A DNA stretch of 64,000 nt. Source: an uncultured Methanobrevibacter sp. (GTDB lineage Archaea > Methanobacteriota > Methanobacteria > Methanobacteriales > Methanobacteriaceae). Positions 60,176 through 64,000 of this stretch are shown here, in pieces. Under the pieces are notes generated by a model, which saw nothing but the letters and a program-made list of their open reading frames with translations, had not been told where the DNA came from and did no database searches. The translations under genes were made by a program, and so were the position numbers. Within the stretch, counting starts at the first letter, position 1. The number at the start of each line of letters is the position of its first letter. The stretch is taken from the NCBI RefSeq assembly GCF_900314615.1, contig NZ_OMWA01000001.1, forward strand, positions 62,001 to 126,000, read 5' to 3'.

Positions 60176-62038
60176 ATGTTTAATAAAAAATTTAGTTTAG
60201 TTTTAATTACTCTGGTGTTTATGTTGTCACTGTCTGCAGTTGCAGCAGTTGATGCAAACTCAACCGATGATATAATTGCTGGAGAAGTTGATGAAGAGCC
60301 TCCATCGGGTAATGTTACTAATATTTCCGATAGTGAGGTTGTATTAACTGCTAATCCAAATGATAATTATGTTTTAAGCAGTGTAGATAACGGAAAATAC
60401 TACAGTGGCGGAAGTTATGATTTTATCTTATCAAATAATGATAATCCTGTAGAAAATGTTTCTGTTTCTATCAGTCTTAACGGAGTTGTTTTTACTCAAA
60501 ACACTGATGATGCCGGTAAGGTATCCGTTCCATTGGATTTGAAAGCAGGTACATATAAGATTTCAGCATCCTATGATAATGTCTCTGCAAACGATACTGT
60601 CAAGGTACTGTCTGTAGTGACTGGAAAGGATATAACTAAAACTTATAAAAGTACCACAAAATACACAGCCACTTTCCTTGACGGCAACGGCGCTCCCCTT
60701 AAAAATACCAAGGTCAAATTCAAAATCAACGGTAAGACTTATACCCAAAAGACCAATTCAAAGGGTGTTGCCAGTCTTGCTATCGATTTGAAAGTCGGAA
60801 CATATACTGTATATGCAATTCATCCGGACGGATACAGAACTTCAAACAAGATTACTGTGACTACATCAGTCATTTCTAGTAATCTTAACAAAAGATATTT
60901 GAGTTCCAAGGTATTTTCAGCTACATTCTACGGCACCAACGGTAAACTGCTTTCCAAAAAGTATGTTACATTCAAATGCCATGGAGATACATTCAAGGTC
61001 AGAACAAATTCCAAAGGTGTTGCAGAGTTAAGTGTTATTTCATACCCGTCAACATTCAAGATTTATTCAATAAATCCTCAGACAGGTGAGAAAAAGACTA
61101 ACACTATCAAAATTTCACCTACAATGACCGCAAGCAAGATGACAGTATTCTCCGATAAGACTTCTAAATTCAAAGTAAAACTTTATAAAAATGAGAAATT
61201 AGTTAAAAACGCTAAGGTTTATGTTTATATCAAAGGTGTGAAGAAGGTTGCAAAAACCGATGCCAACGGTGTGGCCAGTGTCAATTTCAAATTGGGCAAG
61301 GGAACATATACATTCGAATCATATGATCCATACACAAAATCAAGTATCGGTACTAAAATTACAGTTAATTTGGCTTCTATCAAGGCCAACAATATTGTAG
61401 CGCCTTCAAACAAGGTCTCAGTATTCACTGCAACCTTGCTCAAACAGAACGGTGATGTTGCCAAAAATACCAGGATGCAGATGACGCTTGACGGCAAAAC
61501 ATATACCATCAAAACAAATGCATATGGTGCAGCCAGCCTGTCTTTCAATCTCACTGAAGGAACTTACAATGTTGTCTGTAAGGATTTAAGCACAAACTAC
61601 ACAGTAACCAAAACAATAACTGTCTATGAATCAAATATTGGTACATCATATAATCAGTATGGTGTTTCAGAAGACGGATATTCTCTTTTGGCTATTGGTA
61701 GGGCTTCAGCTTCAGGTGAGCTCAGCAAATACGGTTATACATTCTATGTAACTGAGTTTGACAGAACCTGTCCGTACTGCGGAAGCCACAATCTCTACTG
61801 GAGTATTTTCTTTGCTGGTTCAGAAACCGCAAACTGGGGAACATTCCCTGCAACAGGTTACGGTGAAGGAAGCAGTGCAGAAGGTATAATAGTCTGTGCC
61901 GACTGTGACAGTGACTGGTCTGTATTCGGTCATAACCATGGAGGTTCCGGCGGTGATTTGACAATAATTACACCGACTGAATCATGTACTAAAGCCGATG
62001 CATATACCTTGAAAAGCGGAAATTATGTAGCTTCATAA
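60176..62038 (+). CDS. Secreted Ig-repeat adhesin-like protein with C-terminal Cys4 domain
   Basis: 620 aa. Signal peptide (residues 1-25, KFSLVLITLVFMLSLSAVAA). From about 60 to 490 there are five or so Ig-like beta-sandwich repeats of 80-90 residues, each containing a 'TNSKGVASLAIDLKVGTYTV'-type end. The C-terminal 120 residues hold CPYCGS ... CADCDSDW, two CxxC pairs that would bind one zinc, plus several His in FGHNHGG. Typical of large surface proteins of gut methanogens. The stop overlaps the convergent MnmC-like gene by 6 bp. Confidence 0.85.
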   Translation: MFNKKFSLVLITLVFMLSLSAVAAVDANSTDDIIAGEVDEEPPSGNVTNISDSEVVLTANPNDNYVLSSVDNGKYYSGGSYDFILSNNDNPVENVSVSISLNGVVFTQNTDDAGKVSVPLDLKAGTYKISASYDNVSANDTVKVLSVVTGKDITKTYKSTTKYTATFLDGNGAPLKNTKVKFKINGKTYTQKTNSKGVASLAIDLKVGTYTVYAIHPDGYRTSNKITVTTSVISSNLNKRYLSSKVFSATFYGTNGKLLSKKYVTFKCHGDTFKVRTNSKGVAELSVISYPSTFKIYSINPQTGEKKTNTIKISPTMTASKMTVFSDKTSKFKVKLYKNEKLVKNAKVYVYIKGVKKVAKTDANGVASVNFKLGKGTYTFESYDPYTKSSIGTKITVNLASIKANNIVAPSNKVSVFTATLLKQNGDVAKNTRMQMTLDGKTYTIKTNAYGAASLSFNLTEGTYNVVCKDLSTNYTVTKTITVYESNIGTSYNQYGVSEDGYSLLAIGRASASGELSKYGYTFYVTEFDRTCPYCGSHNLYWSIFFAGSETANWGTFPATGYGEGSSAEGIIVCADCDSDWSVFGHNHGGSGGDLTIITPTESCTKADAYTLKSGNYVAS

Positions 62039-63247
62039 TTTTCCGGATTTAACTTTTTTCAATCTGTTTTTCATTTCAAGAATTCTATTTCTTGAATTAT
62101 TTTTTTCATTTTGTTTTTCTGAGTAATTGTTTTCACATTCAACAATGTATGATGCTTCTTTTGATGTTGTTGACGGTATATTCATTTTTGCAAGGTTTCT
62201 CTCAACGCGCCTTTTGAGTTTTTCATCATCCATCTCGCATCCTAAAAATATAGGTGTTTTTACTGCAGATGATATTTTGGTGCTGTGGCGCGCTTCATGG
62301 CGCTCTTCAGTTCTTCTATCCAGAATAACATCACTGTTGTCATTTAAATCAGGGTCTCTAAACGGAATTCCAACATCAGAAAGTGCAATTCTTATCTCAT
62401 CATTTTTTGGTAGTGATGTGTCGAGCATTAACGGGTTTGGACTAGCCAGAGTTCCACCCTGTTTTCTTCCGAATATCGGACCTCTTCCAATGTAGAAATC
62501 AGCTTCGATAAATGCGTCTCTGACGGGTGCTGCTGATGTGTATGTTGCAACAATACCGTCATCCTTTATTATTCTTCTAAATTGGGTGAAAAACTCAAGT
62601 GAAAACAGCTCAGGTGCCATGTTCTGACTGAAAGGATCTAGAAATATTGCATCATATGTGTTGTCCTTGAGACTTTGAACAGTCTGTCTGGCATCCTCGA
62701 TGAATACATTGATGTTAATGTTTTCGGGAATTTGGGTAGTCTCGCCGCTTAATGTTGCATAATTCTGGCGAATAAGTTCCTCTTCAATGGCTTTTTTGGT
62801 AATGTCATGTGCTTTGATTGGGGATGGAACCAGAAGTCCGCATGCCAGTGTTGCTTTGGAAATCTCGACCATATCAATTGTGAGTGTTGAATCTGAGGAG
62901 TTTTTGATAAAATCATCAATTGCCGCTGATGAATTGTATCCCAATCCCGCACAGATGTCGAGAATAGCAATATCTTCATCGTAGTTGAACTTCATAGGTT
63001 TGATAAATTTCTCAAATGCCTCACTTATTGCACCTGTAGATGTATGAAGTGTTTCAATTTTATGATTTATTTCTTTTGAACTAATAGAATAAGATCCATC
63101 ATCTGTTAAAACAAAATAATCGTTGTAAGTATCAAAAAAATTAACCCTTCCTTCAATATTTCGACTACTTTTTTCCTGACTAAAACATTCATTGACTAAA
63201 TCAAAAATATCGTCGTTAATTACTCTGGCATTATTTTCGTAACTCAT
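62033..63247 (-). CDS. MnmC-like SAM methyltransferase (DUF752)
   Basis: 404 aa. LDICAGLGYNSSAA is a SAM-binding motif, and YDAIFLDPFSQNMAPELFSL matches the DUF752 motif of MnmC, which methylates aminomethyl-uridine at tRNA position 34. The oxidase domain of bifunctional MnmC is absent. A C-terminal basic tail (RILEMKNRLKKVKSG) may bind RNA. TATA-like AATTTATAAAAA lies near 63275 on the minus strand. Confidence 0.82.
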   Translation of the reverse strand: MSYENNARVINDDIFDLVNECFSQEKSSRNIEGRVNFFDTYNDYFVLTDDGSYSISSKEINHKIETLHTSTGAISEAFEKFIKPMKFNYDEDIAILDICAGLGYNSSAAIDDFIKNSSDSTLTIDMVEISKATLACGLLVPSPIKAHDITKKAIEEELIRQNYATLSGETTQIPENININVFIEDARQTVQSLKDNTYDAIFLDPFSQNMAPELFSLEFFTQFRRIIKDDGIVATYTSAAPVRDAFIEADFYIGRGPIFGRKQGGTLASPNPLMLDTSLPKNDEIRIALSDVGIPFRDPDLNDNSDVILDRRTEERHEARHSTKISSAVKTPIFLGCEMDDEKLKRRVERNLAKMNIPSTTSKEASYIVECENNYSEKQNEKNNSRNRILEMKNRLKKVKSGKL

Positions 63248-63400
63248 TTTATCTAGATTACTTTTTGATTTTTATTTTTTATAAATTTTAATCAGCTGCT
63301 GATTTAGTTTTCATCACTCATAATATCCTCAAATGAATATTTTTTCAGCGATATGCGATTGATTGATGTGTGATGGTTTGATGTGTTTTGTGATATTGAG

Positions 63401-63660
63401 TTAGTATTTTGTTTCAGTGTTAACTATGCTGCGTATTTCGCTTATTGGGATGTTTATCATTTCGGAAACTGTTTTGAGAGGGTAATTTTTTAATAATGAA
63501 TCAATTATTTCTTTTTTACCGTTTTCTCTTTCTTTTTTTCTTATTTTTGCAAAGTCTCCTCTTTGTTTGATGTCTTCCACGCCGATCATCTCCATTAATG
63601 TTTCTTGTTTTTCAGGGTCAATGTATATGGTATGTTTAGATACATGCCTTTTGCAGTTTG
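63401..63660 (-). pseudogene. C-terminal fragment of an Rpn-family gene (left copy of tandem duplication)
   Basis: Encodes IYIDPEKQETLMEMIGVEDI through EIIDSLLKNYPLKTVSEMIN to a stop at 63401. It is the end of an Rpn-type protein without the nuclease domain. It repeats the sequence at 63756-64000 with about 355 bp between equivalent bases. No intact N-terminus can be seen upstream on the minus strand before the second copy. Confidence 0.7.
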
Positions 63661-63755
63661 TTTCGTTTCTTCTTTTGATGTTTTTTTAATTGTCTTTTTA
63701 TTATTTGTGTGGTTGGTTAATGTGAGATGGTTTGGGGTGTTTTCTTGAAATTGAT

Positions 63756-64000
63756 TTAGTATTCTGGTTTGCTGTTAACTATGCTGCGTATTTCGCTTAT
63801 TGGGATGTTTATCATTTCGGATACTGTTTTGAGGGGGTAATTTTTTAATAATGAATCAATTATTTCTTTTTTAGCTCTTTTTTCAATGTTTTCTCTTTTT
63901 GCTTTTCTTATTTTTGCAAAGTCTCCTCTTTGTTTGATGTCTTCCACGCTGATCATCTCCATTAATGTTTCTTGTTTTTCAGGGTCAATGTATTCCAGTA
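63756..64000 (-). CDS. Rpn-family gene, C-terminal part (runs off window)
   Basis: In frame to the window edge: LEYIDPEKQETLMEMISVED, then EIIDSLLKNYPLKTVSEMIN to the stop at 63756. It may be an intact gene continuing past 64000. Nearly identical to the fragment at 63401, differing by a few residues plus a small insertion (NIEKRA). Confidence 0.7.
   Translation of the reverse strand, partial: LEYIDPEKQETLMEMISVEDIKQRGDFAKIRKAKRENIEKRAKKEIIDSLLKNYPLKTVSEMINIPISEIRSIVNSKPEY

Overview
The window looks like a chromosomal segment of a Methanobacteriales archaeon, most likely a gut Methanobrevibacter or close relative. The evidence is an AT-rich genome with AGGTG-type ribosome binding sites and TATA-box promoters; archaeal ribosomal protein S8e and SRP19; a DNA polymerase B small subunit as a separate gene, a known peculiarity of Methanobacteriales; a methanogen-style HypE; and large secreted Ig-repeat adhesins. 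No rRNA, tRNA, CRISPR array or complete insertion sequence was recognised.

Layout. 1-13.6 kb is mostly core: polB2, S8e, hypE, a Cas4-like nuclease next to a degenerate secreted nuclease homologue, a radical SAM protein, a DEAD-box helicase, an HTH regulator, and a minus-strand operon hemD - GT2 - glf - srp19 - recJ-like. 13.6-29.5 kb is accessory: a HEPN-containing gene pair, two flavoproteins, a split Rpn-family nuclease gene, an adhesin, a SNF2/SWIM ATPase, a ROK protein, an intact Rpn gene, a stand-alone proteasome-like Ntn hydrolase followed by two paralogous 46-residue proteins, and two membrane acyltransferases. 29.5-50 kb is a very AT-rich surface-glycan locus: second glf, glycyl radical enzyme (GRE) activase, Wzx-type flippase, a GRE, glycosyltransferases, a full legionaminic/sialic-type nonulosonate set (synthase, 2-epimerase, CMP-transferase, acetyltransferase, aminotransferase, 4,6-dehydratase), a sialyltransferase-like GT, then methyltransferase - aminotransferase - cytidylyltransferase/oxidoreductase fusion - LicD. 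50-64 kb holds an AglD-like protein, an NSS transporter, toxin-antitoxin and Rpn remnants, the operon purC-purS-purQ-cobA-glmS, a secreted Ig-repeat protein with a Cys4 cluster, an MnmC-like methyltransferase, and a tandem duplication of an Rpn C-terminal end.

Three things stand out. (1) A 19-bp motif (TWAAATTGYTNTNAYTTNG) occurs in contiguous head-to-tail arrays in eight intergenic regions, in nearly every case reading toward the gene just downstream, with a TATA-like box usually 10-30 bp further on. The genes controlled would include HEPN, Rpn, proteasome-like and toxin-antitoxin genes, which suggests one undescribed regulator. (2) The proteasome-like protein keeps Thr1, Asp17 and Lys33 at exact beta-subunit numbering and heads a possible three-gene unit with the twin mini-proteins. 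(3) A short glycyl radical enzyme of the Cys-x-Glu class sits inside the nonulosonate/LicD glycan cluster with its activase.
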